The position numbers and the translations under genes were made by a program. From Siphonodentalium dalli (lineage: Eukaryota; Mollusca; Scaphopoda; Gadilida; Siphonodentaliidae): 64,000 nt of DNA. The notes under the pieces were generated by a model. The model searched no databases, was not told the DNA's origin, and saw only the letters and a program-made list of their open reading frames with translations. The stretch spans positions 131,447,129-131,511,128 of the forward strand of contig CP136064.1 of assembly GCA_032622095.1 (NCBI GenBank). Reading direction: 5' to 3'. How positions within the stretch are numbered: position 1 is the first letter of the stretch; each line of letters opens with the position of its first letter. Below are positions 45,063 through 56,600 of the stretch, one piece after another.

Positions 45063-45259
45063 TATTTATGCATAACGACCCAGGGTTAGAGTGAAGAAAG
45101 ATGAAGACATGTTTTATTGTGGATATGGCTCCCATCAGCTGTGTTTTTGAGATGGGACATTTATATAGAAAATCATAAAATATTTATATACATAACGAAT
45201 CCTGAAATAGAATATTTACATAACCTAAAAATAATGTTGCGGGCGACCAAAAGACCGCC
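45063..45259 (+). repeat. 197-bp direct repeat, copy 1
   Basis: Identical by eye over 197 bases to 45735-45931, from TATTTATGCATAACGACCCA to CGACCAAAAGACCGCC. Sequence outside differs. The 72- and 60-codon frames beginning in each copy share their first part for this reason. Interior distance is 475 bp. No TG...CA ends, primer-binding site or polypurine tract were seen, so an LTR reading is not supported. Confidence 0.85.
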
Positions 45260-45734
45260 TCTGAAGAAAAGGTGGTGCTCTATGGGGTGGTGGTGGGCCA
45301 AGAAACTAAAAATTGTGTGTTGTAAAAGTTTGTGAATTTAAACCAAACGTGTTGAAACTTAGAAAGCAAGGAAAAACCACGACGAAAACTTTTTGCGTCC
45401 TACACCCAACGAAAGTTCTTGTGAAAGGACGCTATCCTATTAGCTTTTAGATTTCTCAAGCTGTCCCCCCCTCGTAATAACTCATCAACCAATGAGAATG
45501 TTTAATTAGTAATTAGCGTAATGAAGTAACAGCCGCTGTCTTGCGATGCTGGCTGTTCTTAGAATCTATATCGTTGATTGCACAGCGTCTTTCGAATGTG
45601 TGCACGGACCTGATTTAACGTTACACTGCGCAACTTCCGGTTCTTATAATCGTAACCAAATTAACTATTTGAACTAGGAAGCAATGATCGTCTGTGACGT
45701 TAAGCATAAAAACACACGACTACGTGCGAATGTA
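45260..45734. other. Segment between the 197-bp repeats
   Basis: 475 bp without recognised genes or ends. Confidence 0.4.
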
Positions 45735-45931
45735 TATTTATGCATAACGACCCAGGGTTAGAGTGAAGAAAGATGAAGACATGTTTTATTGTGGATATGG
45801 CTCCCATCAGCTGTGTTTTTGAGATGGGACATTTATATAGAAAATCATAAAATATTTATATACATAACGAATCCTGAAATAGAATATTTACATAACCTAA
45901 AAATAATGTTGCGGGCGACCAAAAGACCGCC
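45735..45931 (+). repeat. 197-bp direct repeat, copy 2
   Basis: Second copy of the repeat at 45063-45259, with no difference found by eye. Such identity amid otherwise old repeats suggests a recent local duplication, gene conversion or an assembly effect. Confidence 0.85.
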
Positions 45932-45975
45932 ACAGATGAAGTTGAAAGACTTCATCACGCCCACAACATAGAAAA

Positions 45976-46528
45976 AGGGGGGGGGGGGGTCGATCTAGCC
46001 CTGCAAGAACGACCGAACTACTAGTAGAATGAAAAAATTTGTGCCAGTTTAGCCCTGCAAAACTGACAAGAGGTAAATTTACTTAATGTATAGGTTATAT
46101 GAGGGTGACTATCGGCAATCACGGCTGTTAATAGTTTAAATATCACTGCCCTAAAAAGGAAGCATTTTGTCCCCAATCTAGCCCTGCAAGACCGGAGACT
46201 CAGCCCCTCCCTCTATACTAATAGAAAACATTTGTTAAAATGAAGCATTTTGTCCCCAATCTAGCCCTGCAAGACTGGAGACTCAGCCCCCCCCCACTAT
46301 ACTTAATGTTAAGCTTAAATTGAAGCATTTTGTCCCCAGCCTAGCCCTGCAAGACTGGAGACGCAGCCCCTCCCCAGACTAATGTTGAGCCTATTGACCA
46401 ATAATTTATCTTGACATAAAGTATTAAACAGATTATATTTGAAAACATTTGTTAAAATGAAGCATTTTTGTCGCCAATCTAGCCCTGCAAGATTGGAGAC
46501 TCGGCCCCTCCCTCTATACTAATGTTAA
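45976..46528 (+). repeat. CTAGCCCTGCAAGACTGGAG tandem array, left part
   Basis: Units of about 75-90 bp share CATTTTGTCCCCA(A/G)TCTAGCC, CTGCAAGACTGGAGACTCAG and CCCTCCCTCTATACTAATG. Every few units a longer one adds TTGACCAATAATTTATCTTG. A short G-run lies at 45977-45988. The array is continued at 47797-48110 after an inserted element. Confidence 0.8.
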
Positions 46529-47796
46529 GGCCAAAAAAAAAAACATCTGTGTTTCCGGTTACCCGACCGACCTGCCGAAATTGGGCCGACCTGAACTTTC
46601 TTTTTCAAATTTCAACCAAAAAAAAAATATCAACCCAAAAAAAAAAAAAAAAACATTTTTTTTTTTTTTTTAATGCATGTAATTGGCATGTAAACACATC
46701 TATGTCGTTAAATATATACTATATACTATGTTTACATTAAGCAGCAATAATTTTAGATGGAATTTTCAAAAACAATTTACTTCTATTAAAATACATGTCC
46801 ATTTGTGGTTGCAGATGAATCCCAATCTCCCCAATAAATCTGCAGTCTTTAAAAACTGCCTGTGGTAATCTTGTTTGTTCAACTCCCATGTCTTGTGGGA
46901 AGAAGTCTTATCTGTTAGAGAGCAATATACATATAGAAGACATTCTATATCAGAATTTAAAGTTCCTCTCCCCAGTCAATCAAGGATTCATAGTGTTCAT
47001 GCATAGTTACTAGTACATGTATGTATACAGACAGTATAAAGATGACTGCATGTCTACCATATCAAACAACCTTCTGTGATGGGGATTAAAAAAGCACATG
47101 AAATTATCTACTGGTTTGTTTGGGTGTATGATGTATCAAACTTACAAGCATGCATATGCCAGTGTGTATAAGGAACTTCAAAGTTGGGGCCAATTTGAAT
47201 GCTGATGTGTGGTACCTCAGTCAAGGTGTGGCCTGTGGTACCATTTTCAGTGTGGTGTGGGACTTTATATTTCAGTGCAGTTGAGGGGTGTCTGAGGAAC
47301 ATTTACACCCTGTGCAATGTGTCTGAGGCGCATGTGAGATATGTGTCTTAGGTCCTGAGGTGTATGACCAAATATTTAAGTGAGATTTGAATTAATATCA
47401 TACAAGTTATGTTATTATAAAGTAATAGAAAAGCCCTATTATGGTGTATGTCTTGGGCCTGTTGATATGTCAATATTGTGCTCTGAGGAAGATGTGCCAC
47501 CACAATCTAAACTGAGAGAATAATTACAAGAGAGCTCAGAGCTGCATAATTGAGTGCCTGGGGGGCATTTGTTTGTTCACATTGACAATACTTATCATAT
47601 TATTGTGCTACATTAACTGTTTACTTGCAATATACATGGACAACCTTAACACAAGTATAAAGAGTAAGCATTAATGTACTTCTTAACTGTTGGGGGAAAA
47701 ATAAAAAAATATTACCAAAAAAAAAAAAATCCCTACCTACCTACCTGGAATTTTTTGGCACCGTAATAGGAAACAAATAAGTTTTTTTTTTAGGCC
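46529..47796. mobile_element. PIF/Harbinger-like element inserted in the tandem array
   Basis: TAA (46526-46528 and 47797-47799) flanks ends GGCCAAAAAAAAAAACAT and, reversed from the right, GGCCTAAAAAAAAAACTTAT; both go on to GTTTCC. The uninterrupted array units read AATGTTAAGCTTAAA at the same place, so the target and its TAA duplication are shown directly. The 1.27-kb body is non-coding and has long A/T runs near both ends. Related ends occur at 44.82 kb and 53.5-53.6 kb, and a similar inner segment (AATCCCTACCTACC) at 57.5 kb. Confidence 0.8.
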
Positions 47797-48110
47797 TAAG
47801 CTTAAAATTGATGTATTTTGTCCCCAGCCTAGCCCTGCAAGACTGGAGATGAAGCCCCTTCACACGGACTAGTATTGAGCCTATTGACCAATAGTTTATC
47901 TTGACATAAAGAATTAAATGGGTTATGATTGAAAACGTTTGTTCAAATTGAAGCATTTTGTCCCCAATCTAGCCCTGCAAGACTGGAGACTCAGCCCCGC
48001 CCTCTATATTAATGTTAAGCTTAAAATTGAAGCATTGTGTCCCCAGTCTAGCCCTGCAAGACTGGAGACCAAGCTCCTCCCTCCAGGCTAGTATGAGGAT
48101 ATTGACCAAT
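47797..48110 (+). repeat. CTAGCCCTGCAAGACTGGAG tandem array, right part
   Basis: Continuation of the array interrupted at 46528, with three further units including one long unit carrying TTGACCAATAGTTTATCTTG. Confidence 0.8.
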
Positions 48111-48131
48111 AATTTATCTGCTGAATTCTGC

Positions 48132-49083
48132 CTATAATAATGGTTGACTACGAATGTAATGCTTAAAAGCGTCTGACCTCCATCTCCCCATTAGTCTAAT
48201 CTGTGCATCAGAAAAACCCTTCTCAGCGGCCCATGTACATGCCCCAATCCGAAATGAATGGCCTTTAAAATTAGTGGAATCCAAGCCTAAATATGCCAAA
48301 CATTGCTGCAATTTATTGACAAATTGTGAACGTAATACTGGGGTGCTATCACTATTAATGAAAAGAGGGCCATTTGATGTGCCTCGCAACTCAATATACC
48401 GCCGTAATAACCTTATTGGGCAAAAATTCGACTGGCTTGAAGATGGTAGCGTGATAATATGAGGTTTACCATCGATATTGTGTTTGAATTTGCGGGAAAG
48501 TGACTGTTGTTACAGAATCGTGTCGCTGTGAAGCGAACATGACATCTGACAGCTGCAAAACATTTGCTTGCATGTTTGCTTGTGGCGGGCACAGTTCTCC
48601 TATCCGAGCAAATGCATAGAATGCAAATGTAAACAGAGCCTCATATAGATGAGTGATATAAAATGTGTCACTACATGGTCGTACGGCTCGCACTAGATTA
48701 TGCAAAATAGATTGAGTGATTGGTAAACGTACGTCAATTGACGGTCGGAGTCTTCGTACTGCCACCAATATTTTTTGCAGCATAAACGACTGCATTGGGT
48801 CAGGTAGGTGATACATTTTGTGGACATATGATATCGCTGACATGATTGAAGAAATTGTCTTTGCAGCATATTTCCGATTAAACAAATGTGCTATGAACCA
48901 ACCTAAATTGTTAGGTTTGATAGGCATTGTGGTCGGTAATTGGTATTGAGCGCAAAATAAATTGAATTTTTCCAAGGCACTACTGTAGGCTTTATGAGTT
49001 GCCGGTGATATTGCATTCTGTAATAAAGTGTTCATGGTTTGATTAAGTTCTTGAGATGGAGCGCGACTGATTAAAAATAACAA
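48132..49083 (-). pseudogene. Tyrosine-recombinase fragment (DIRS/Ngaro-like fossil)
   Basis: Two - strand pieces (48466-49083 and 48132-48389) have tyrosine-recombinase features. The first carries a SAM-like N-terminal region (SPATHKAYSSALEKFNLFC) and the first catalytic Arg in a FARIGEL box. The second has the HSFRIGACTWAAEKG box (H-x-x-R), LMGRW and the terminal Tyr in HYIR. HSFRIG-type boxes are typical of recombinases from DIRS- and Ngaro-like retroelements; Cryptons usually have HSFRRG. Such enzymes insert circular DNA without target duplication. Neither an RT nor split or inverted terminal repeats were seen nearby. The copy is broken (about one break) and is treated as a fossil. Confidence 0.75.
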
Positions 49084-49119
49084 AGTATAATAAAAAGAAA
49101 ATATTCAATACCAATTCAA

Positions 49120-49404
49120 TCAAAAATATCCTATACCAACATATGCTACCATTTTCACTTTAAAAGTGTTTAAAATATCGCCAACAAAACACTCCTTTTC
49201 AACGTTAAACGTTTCCTTTGAATCCAAGTCCAAACTACATTTAACGACAACGTTGTCCATAAAACCCGTATGGTGTTCTTGAAACACGTGTAAAAACTTC
49301 TTAGCATATGAAACTACGGTAAATTTGTTTACCACGTCCATGAGAGAACATTTTAGAAACGTTAGCCCTAACACACTGCTGCTAACCATGGTTTGTGACG
49401 CCAT
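49120..49404 (-). CDS. Possible first exon of an unidentified host gene
   Basis: The - strand open frame starts MASQTMVSSSVLGLTFLKC with a good start context (GTCATGG) and runs as a plausible globular protein: alternating hydrophobic and charged segments with KFTVVSYAKKFLHVFQEH and ECFVGDILNTFKVK. No repeat was seen. The last codons (about 49120-49150) may be intronic: a possible donor is ATG|gtagca. I do not recognise the family. Upstream on the - strand, beyond an inserted hAT element whose near end is 49 bp from the ATG, sits an AAAATGGCGGC promoter-like word near 50935. Downstream exons were not found, and the recombinase fossil lies about 40 bp past the frame. Confidence 0.4.
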   Translation of the reverse strand: MASQTMVSSSVLGLTFLKCSLMDVVNKFTVVSYAKKFLHVFQEHHTGFMDNVVVKCSLDLDSKETFNVEKECFVGDILNTFKVKMVAYVGIGYF

Positions 49405-49453
49405 GACATATGTGAATATTCCTGTTTTGACAGCTGGTTTTGATGGAAGATTT

Positions 49454-50887
49454 TAGTGATGAGCCGATTGTCAAATAGAGCCTTGCGCCAATTGCCGATT
49501 ATTTGAGATCACAATCGGCCGATTCAGGTGCCGATTCCCATTATTGTAATAATTATACCAGAATATGTTATATGTGTTATATAATACTTAGAATTAGAAG
49601 CAAGCAACAACCGTAGTAATATGCCAGTACACATTATATATACATATAAAGTATACGTTTGGGTAAGTATATATACTAAGGTAGGTATGGGCGAATACAG
49701 GCACATGTCCTGCAGAGGCTGTGGTACGGGGCCTCGGTGTATTTATTGTAATGTATTGTATCGACGAATCAATGCATTAACTTACCCATGTATTCTAGGC
49801 TATTCCACAACAAATAGTTTGAAAGTTTGATGTAGCCACGTGTATGACGACATATCCACGGTCCGTTTTTGATAACAATTCATCAAACGGCATTTTTCTT
49901 TGATCCCAATTCAAAGACATCACATCAAAGGAAATAAGCCGGCTGAACTAGTTGCAAGTTACACCATGTTTATGTAAATTTCGCAGACACGATTTGATTG
50001 TCGATTTCGGCATGGTCATCAAAATAATCATTGGTGGTGACATACATACGTGACGTCACACGAGGCTGACTGGATGGAATGACATTGTCTTCGACTATTT
50101 AAAGTTAATCATTAATGGAAAGTTGTGTTGGGTGAAAGACTTTGAAAAGATTAATTACAGATAGTAAAATTAATAACTAAATTTCTTTAATTCTTTTTAA
50201 TATCTGACTATCAATGCTTGTACAGTTTTTCGTCCTGACAACTGATACACATGTTATAATATGCTCAATTTAATTGAACAAACAGTGAATTCAGCTGCGC
50301 AATTAAATGTCACGTGACATGCACTTTCGGTTTCTACAGTTTATACCTGTTTTACGCTGTGTGTACTGTATAGATAAATTTGTTGTGATGCGTTTGCATA
50401 CATTTTGATTTTTGATAGTCTGACATACATAAATCAAAATGTTTACATGTTGACACACAATAAAGTTACGTATCGGCTTACATGAGTCCCACGAGATGTA
50501 ATTTGTGTACATCATCATATAATTTATGATTACGCGCAATCACGGCGTCATCATCGCAGCCTGGCTCTAACCCAAATTGTCACGTGCTTCCCAGCAATCC
50601 CCACTGTAATATATTGTTCAAACATAGACCCAGGTACGGCCGGTGTATTGAAGAGGAGATGGCTGTATATCAAGTTTGTGTTTGGTAAATCACTTTCCCC
50701 ATCTTTACTGGTCATTTATTCAACAAAACATCGTCATATTTAAAACAGTTTATTGAAGAAAAACAAGCACCTGATTTCTATTTAGAGAATCGGAAATGCC
50801 GATGTTGAAACCCGAGTACCGATTGTCATCAGATGGGCCACAATCGGCCGATTCCGATTGTCGTTCTCGATTATAGGCTCATCACTA
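49454..50887. mobile_element. Non-autonomous hAT element (CAATCGGCCGATT family)
   Basis: A perfect 8-bp duplication GAAGATTT (49446-49453 and 50888-50895). Ends TAGTGATGAGCC on both sides. Both subterminal regions contain ACAATCGGCCGATTC and related TGCCGATT words. 1.43 kb, no transposase. It sits between a possible first exon (49404, - strand) and a GC-rich promoter-like stretch (about 50925-50960), so it may have landed in a 5' leader. Confidence 0.85.
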
Positions 50888-50895
50888 GAAGATTT

Positions 50896-51865
50896 AAACG
50901 AAAACGATGTTTTTTTTTTTTTCCGTGGGCGCCGCCATTTTACGAAATGCATCCGGACGTCAAGTCATTAGAAACTGGGCCTATTATAAAGCGACGAACT
51001 GAGACAAACAGCGTCGGCAGCTATTTTGTTTTTAGGCCTTATTAACAAGGTCCAGACCTAATTTACTAGACGAGTTTTGTAAATTCTGCTATAAACTGGG
51101 GACTCTATTTATTATATGATCCAAAACCTAGACAAAATATACTTGCATCAACAAAGGGGATGCGAAATTAACATCAGTTTCTATAAGGCATGCGATGACA
51201 TTTCACATAACTTTGTTTTCCCACGTAAAGATATGGTCCCAGATAAATAAAGACTCGGGTGTATTTAATGGCGTATATTTAATGACATAACTTTTCAAAC
51301 TCTTCATTCATTGTTGTTTTTTGGAAATATATTGGGAGCCATATTATTTTTGAGACGTAGCATACGGTTTTCCAAATGTTGGTGCTGACAGAGAGATCGT
51401 TTTATGGAACAAATACTTGCCATTTCAATCAAACCTATTGTATTTTCATCCCCTCTTATTTCTCTTTATAGATGATCATTATTTTTCAGCGACAACTTGT
51501 CCATATTACCAAATCACTAAATTGTATTGTGGTTTAAAGTCACATATTTCCGACTTATTTCATTTCAATCCGGGAATGTTTTAAATAGCAGAATTGATTA
51601 CCTGCCAACTTTCAGTGTAATTAACAGCAAGTTATCACATAGTCCTTAAAACAAATTACAGTACATGTATGCACATCAGATGATCAGAAATGTGTGTTTA
51701 ATATTTGCATACAGTGCGATTTGTTTCTATCATTGTAGTATCTGCTACATGGTCGGTAACATCAAAGATCGTAAATAGTTACACGGAGTTGATTCACGTG
51801 ACCCACTGAGTCGTTTTGGTTGGTGACACAGTGACCCAGTTGGTGTGTCATTCATAACAGAGTTG
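50896..51865. other. Promoter-like patch then AT-rich stretch
   Basis: 50925-51040 is GC-richer, with GGGCGCCGCCATTTTACG: on the - strand this is AAAATGGCGGCGCCC, a YY1-like initiator word often at animal transcription starts. The rest (about 800 bp) shows nothing recognisable. Confidence 0.4.
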
Positions 51866-51870
51866 TTTAT

Positions 51871-52970
51871 CAGGGTTCCCGCGGGTCCTTGCATACCCTT
51901 GAATTTAAAAATCATTGTTCAAGGGCCCTTGAAACCCTTGAATTCCAGTACCAGCCCTTGAAAACCATTGAATGTGAACCTAATATATAAACACAAGATA
52001 GAAGGTATACACCAAGTTATAACGCATTGCGAACGCACGATGTCAACTCGCATAGAAACATACGGAACACAGTTACCTAACGACCTTTGACCAACTGACA
52101 TAGAATGTAAATAGTGGCTATTACGCGCTATGAATTTCACACTGTTTACAGTAGTAACAATCGATCGAGTAATTATGTATTGCTCATTGTGATTGGTCAA
52201 TAACTATCCCCTCCAGCTATTGACTAATCAAATTGCGCGTAACATATCTGAAGTCGGCTGAAAAAACAGCGTGTTACCAATGCTCGAACTTTATTGATGA
52301 AATCTATACTATATAGCTCAAATTAACAATGGTAATTGAAGATGGTGGTTTTTGTATTGATGACTTTCCAACCAGAACCATTTCTAAGCATGGGACTCGA
52401 TCACATAGAGACAGAACGCAACACGCATCCTATTCGAGAATCTTTTATCGAATGAGTTGTGGGCAGTGCAAGATATATTTCACGATAGCGGAGCTAGAGT
52501 GAATTATGAATATGTGCCTTCCTCAAAGAGTTTGATAAAAGATTGTAGATTATGATGCAAGTTGTGTTTTGTATTAATTTCACACCCTTGTGTGGATAAG
52601 TTTAATTCAATCCATGACTACCATTGATACTAAAACTACCTTTACTGTGATTTATGGCTAATGAAAAACCAGTAATTAGATGTGCATCACATAAGAGGAT
52701 TGTTAACATTATGGCTTGTGTTCCTCTTGATGTATACAACAATATGTATTCAATGGTTATCCATTGAATACATGTGTCTCATGCCCACATGTTGAATAAA
52801 TACTGTTAATACAGCACCCTACTTTTTCCAGGTTACAGGCTTTCCGCCCCGCAGGTTCTTGAAAACCCTTGAATTTTTAGCATAGAACTCCTTGAAAACC
52901 CTTGAATTTTGACCCCGAATACTCCTTGAAAACCCTTGAATTTCATATGAAAATAGCTGCAAGAACCCTG
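51871..52970. mobile_element. hAT-like element with 5-bp duplication and CCCTTGAA arrays
   Basis: TTTAT (51866-51870 and 52971-52975) flanks ends CAGGGTTCCCGCGGG and, reversed from the right, CAGGGTTCTTGCAGC. Both subterminal regions repeat CCCTTGAAAACCCTTGAATT-like words (three to four per end). CAGGGTTC ends with short duplications occur in hAT relatives. 1.1 kb; the - strand frames at both ends are repeat artefacts. Confidence 0.7.
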
Positions 52971-52975
52971 TTTAT

Positions 52976-53270
52976 TTAAGTGGATTAAACTCGGTTTCTG
53001 TGAATATTCAAGGATGCCAATGCATTTTAATCTTGGATGACGATTTCGTCTGGTCAATGGTGATGGCGATTTCGGCTTTTGACGACGCTATAATTTCCAG
53101 GACTGATAACGGAATACAGACTGTCATTTTCCTGCCAAAACGCACGTGCTTTTCACTGTTTAATTTCGTGGCAAACAGATGGTCTTTCAAGCAAGTTTTG
53201 CGTCCAATTTAAGGGAGCTACCAGTATAATACATTGTACTTTTTAAAATACACAGTCCACAAAAGACGGG
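52976..53270 (-). other. Short possible coding stretch, unidentified
   Basis: On the - strand 53008-53212 is open and reads, in part, KHVRFGRKMTVCIPLSVLEI then ASSKAEIAITID and SSSKIKMHWHP. It is non-repetitive with balanced codons, so it could be a host exon or a gene fragment, but there is no recognised domain and no clear splice sites. A poly-G run follows at about 53270-53292. Confidence 0.25.
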
Positions 53271-53509
53271 GGGGGGGGGGGGGGGGGGGGGGATTTCTGT
53301 AGTGACTCGTCAGGGTAGAGTTTGATTTACGCCACGTTATTCATTACGTTGCATGGTCGACCGGGTTGTCTTATTTATATTTAGAATGCGCGATCGCGTG
53401 CACCGGCCTACACATGCGTCAGTTGTGTATGCGATGGATGGTTAGTTCTGCTGTTGGTATTGGGAAAACAATAGCTATTAACTCACAGACAGACAGGTTA
53501 CTATGGACT

Positions 53510-53600
53510 TCTGGATAATAAAAATAAAAATTGAGCCGGCAAGAAAATCTGTCAGGCCGGGTACCGGAAACAGAGACGTTTTTTTGTTTGCCTTACACAT
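53510..53600 (-). repeat. Fragment related to the Harbinger-like ends
   Basis: Reverse complement reads AAGGCAAACAAAAAAACGTC then CTGTTTCCGGTACCCGGCCTG, resembling the left end of the element at 46529. Partial copy. Confidence 0.5.
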
Positions 53601-53611
53601 ATATATTTTAA

Positions 53612-56600
53612 CCCTTTGAACCCCAGCGGCCGGAATACCGGCCGCTGCGTGAACCTCCATATACCCTAGCGGCCGGTATACCGGCCGCTGAACCGACCAT
53701 TATAACGACCGCCACGTGTTTATAGTTTATAGCTATGCGATTCAATAACAAATCGACGTCTAAACTCTAGTTATATACAGCTATGCTCTCAGTAAGCGAC
53801 CTGTTTAACGAGGTTACGGGCCGGTACTTACCGCGGTGATACCACCAAACTACCGCGGTTATCATTCTATACCGCGACGGAAGGTGGTTGACCCGCGGTA
53901 CTGGTACGGTATTTTTACCGTTGGTTACCGCATGTCACCGCGTTATTGGTGTTCGTTACCGCCATACACCGCGTTATTTTTTTCGTAACCGCGTTCAAAT
54001 TACCGCTAACGGCCCTCCACCGCGGAGAGAACACGACTGAAACAAGGCGTCACAAAGTAGGTAAATGATTATGAATAACTTTTGTATTGAATGAATACCT
54101 GTAATCTGCACGTAATTATATATACGTAATGAATATAAATGAATAATAATGCAATCGGATTTCATATGAACATGTCGGGTTTACATGTAACATATTACAA
54201 ATGTACACGTACATCACGTTTAATCACGTCGGCGGTTTTTTAACTCAGCTATAGTTGCTTACGGCTTACGCAAAACACCGTGATGGAGTAATAGTTTTGT
54301 TGTTAGCATCTATCTTACACATCGTGAAATGATTTACGCACCCGATTCCTATATCGGTTTCCACTCATGCGGAATTTTTGTTTTTGTTTGTGTTTCCGAA
54401 ATCTAAATTTCTTATAAAATGGGAAAATCCTCCATTTATCTGAATTAGGTCGAAAACCAGCGGGGACGCTGCATTAGTAACACTGAGTCCGATTTTAGTC
54501 TTTGAGGCCAGGGCGGCGATCATTGCAGAAATATTCATATTCGTTCAAATCTATAGTTTTGTTCATATGCCAAACATAATCGGCGCGTAAATAGTATATT
54601 GTCGCCAAGACGTATGATTGTACGCATGCGTGAAATAGTAAAGCAATTTACAAACATTTGCGCCTGAAGATTTCTTGTCGGTGGGAATAAAATGTATAAA
54701 CTAAGAAAGCGTGTCACATGTCATGCAGCAAAGTAAAGTTGTTATCATCACCAATGTCACACGCAAAACACCAAACATTGAAAGACACAACGTTGTCAAA
54801 TCAGTCTTTGATTTTGTTACGTGAACATTCATTGAGCTCACGAGTGCGTGTCGGGCGGCATCGTTTGATGTGAAATTGCAACTTTTGGCGAGGGCGTGCA
54901 CTTGTAGTTCTCGGTGGGTCGCAGACTCGCAGTATAAATTATATCACATACCGATATTCCTATCTAATCGTTATTCGGAAGAAAACATGCATGGTGTTGG
55001 AAAGTTGACCTCTAAATATGTTTGTTTGGTTATATACAGAGGTTAACATTGTAACATAATTATTTCAAGTGATCGAATTGGTGTGTTTTAGTCCTTGTTA
55101 GTTTATTCCCGATACGGTAGCAATAAAGAGCGTTTGTCTCACTTTTGTGCGACAAATATTTATAAATAGCTATTACGTGCACAACATTTTAAAGATCGAA
55201 TGAGACTTGTCTGTTTAAAGCCACGTGGCGGTTCGCACATAATATTATTCGCAATACCAAAATAGATCGATAAATATCTGAACTACCTTCTGCGGGCAAT
55301 ATGTAAGCCTAACGGACGCATTGAAGTAATGGAATACACGTGTCCAAAACACAAAATAGCAAATTCGCGCGTCACGTGTGTAGTTTCACTAATAGCACCA
55401 TCAACAAAACACAAATATTTATTTCACCCATTGAGGCCAGTTATAAAAAGACATGACGACATCTTAATTTAAGTTCCCCGTGCCCTACATGTACATGTAT
55501 ATTAACAAAGTCTGCCATCTACAGTATGACGTAATCAGTGACACGTGCTTTTGCGCAGAATGTGTTTTTTTCCTGGATATACGGGAGTTCCACTTTGTGT
55601 CTTTTATTGCTAAGACAATAATTCCCGTTATACGAACAAATGGTGTTTGTGATTTGCAGTTAATGAATGTCAATAAAGTTAATAACGATATTTATTCTGG
55701 GGACTATTTAAATAGTGTCGTTATCATTCAATTTAGGGATCACGTACATCTGAACATTGATATAAACTGTAGATACGGGATTTATCGAGCTGTCTAAAAT
55801 GGCCGAAACATTTGTTCCCTTCCCGATAACCAACACTGATTACAACTAGGAATTTTAGGCAATAAAACGAGACTAGAAATGTTATTGTAATATTTTAATA
55901 TTCACATTAATTGAAAAATGACTTTCTCAAAGTAACTTATACTTACCTTTACTTAATCTGGAAGCCCGTTATAATGGGCATATTTCCCCGATACTCGGCT
56001 TTCATCTATTTCAATATTTTAATAATACACTTCACGGTACAAAATCATGGACGGAGATCGTGAGAACGGCCGTCCTATTTTGGAAGATTGACGGTCAACC
56101 ATCGAATCCCGTCATTAACCTCGTTACAAAAATGCTACCGCGTAGCGGTAATGTCACCGCGTTTGTGCGGTGCATTACCGCGTGCCACCGCGCTACCAAC
56201 ATTCGTTACCGCTGGTAGTGCGGTGGTACCGTGAACGTCGCGGTGGTATCGCGGTACGCGCGTGGTAGTGCAACCGCGAATCGGCGGTATGTCGCGGTAT
56301 TGCACCGTGGTATTAACGCATGTCCACCTCGTTAAAACAGGTCGCTTAATTTGAGCAGTGCTGTATATCAAATACAAAAAGCCTGTTCAAATTATATTTA
56401 TATGGTGAAGGGCCTCGATCGCATATCAAGTTTATTTCTTCGCGCATGCGCAGAGCAGCGATATGCGAAATAAATGGTTTATAGCGTACTTATGCACGAC
56501 ATACCTACTAATATATGTTTAAATGGCCCCATAGACATCGGCGGTGGTCAGGGTGTGTATATGGAATGTCTACCCGCTATAGTAGGAATATATGCGCATG

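Noticed and set aside
45063-45931. LTR pair or miniature LTR element
   Set aside because: The identical 197-bp repeats lack TG...CA ends, a primer-binding site and a polypurine tract.
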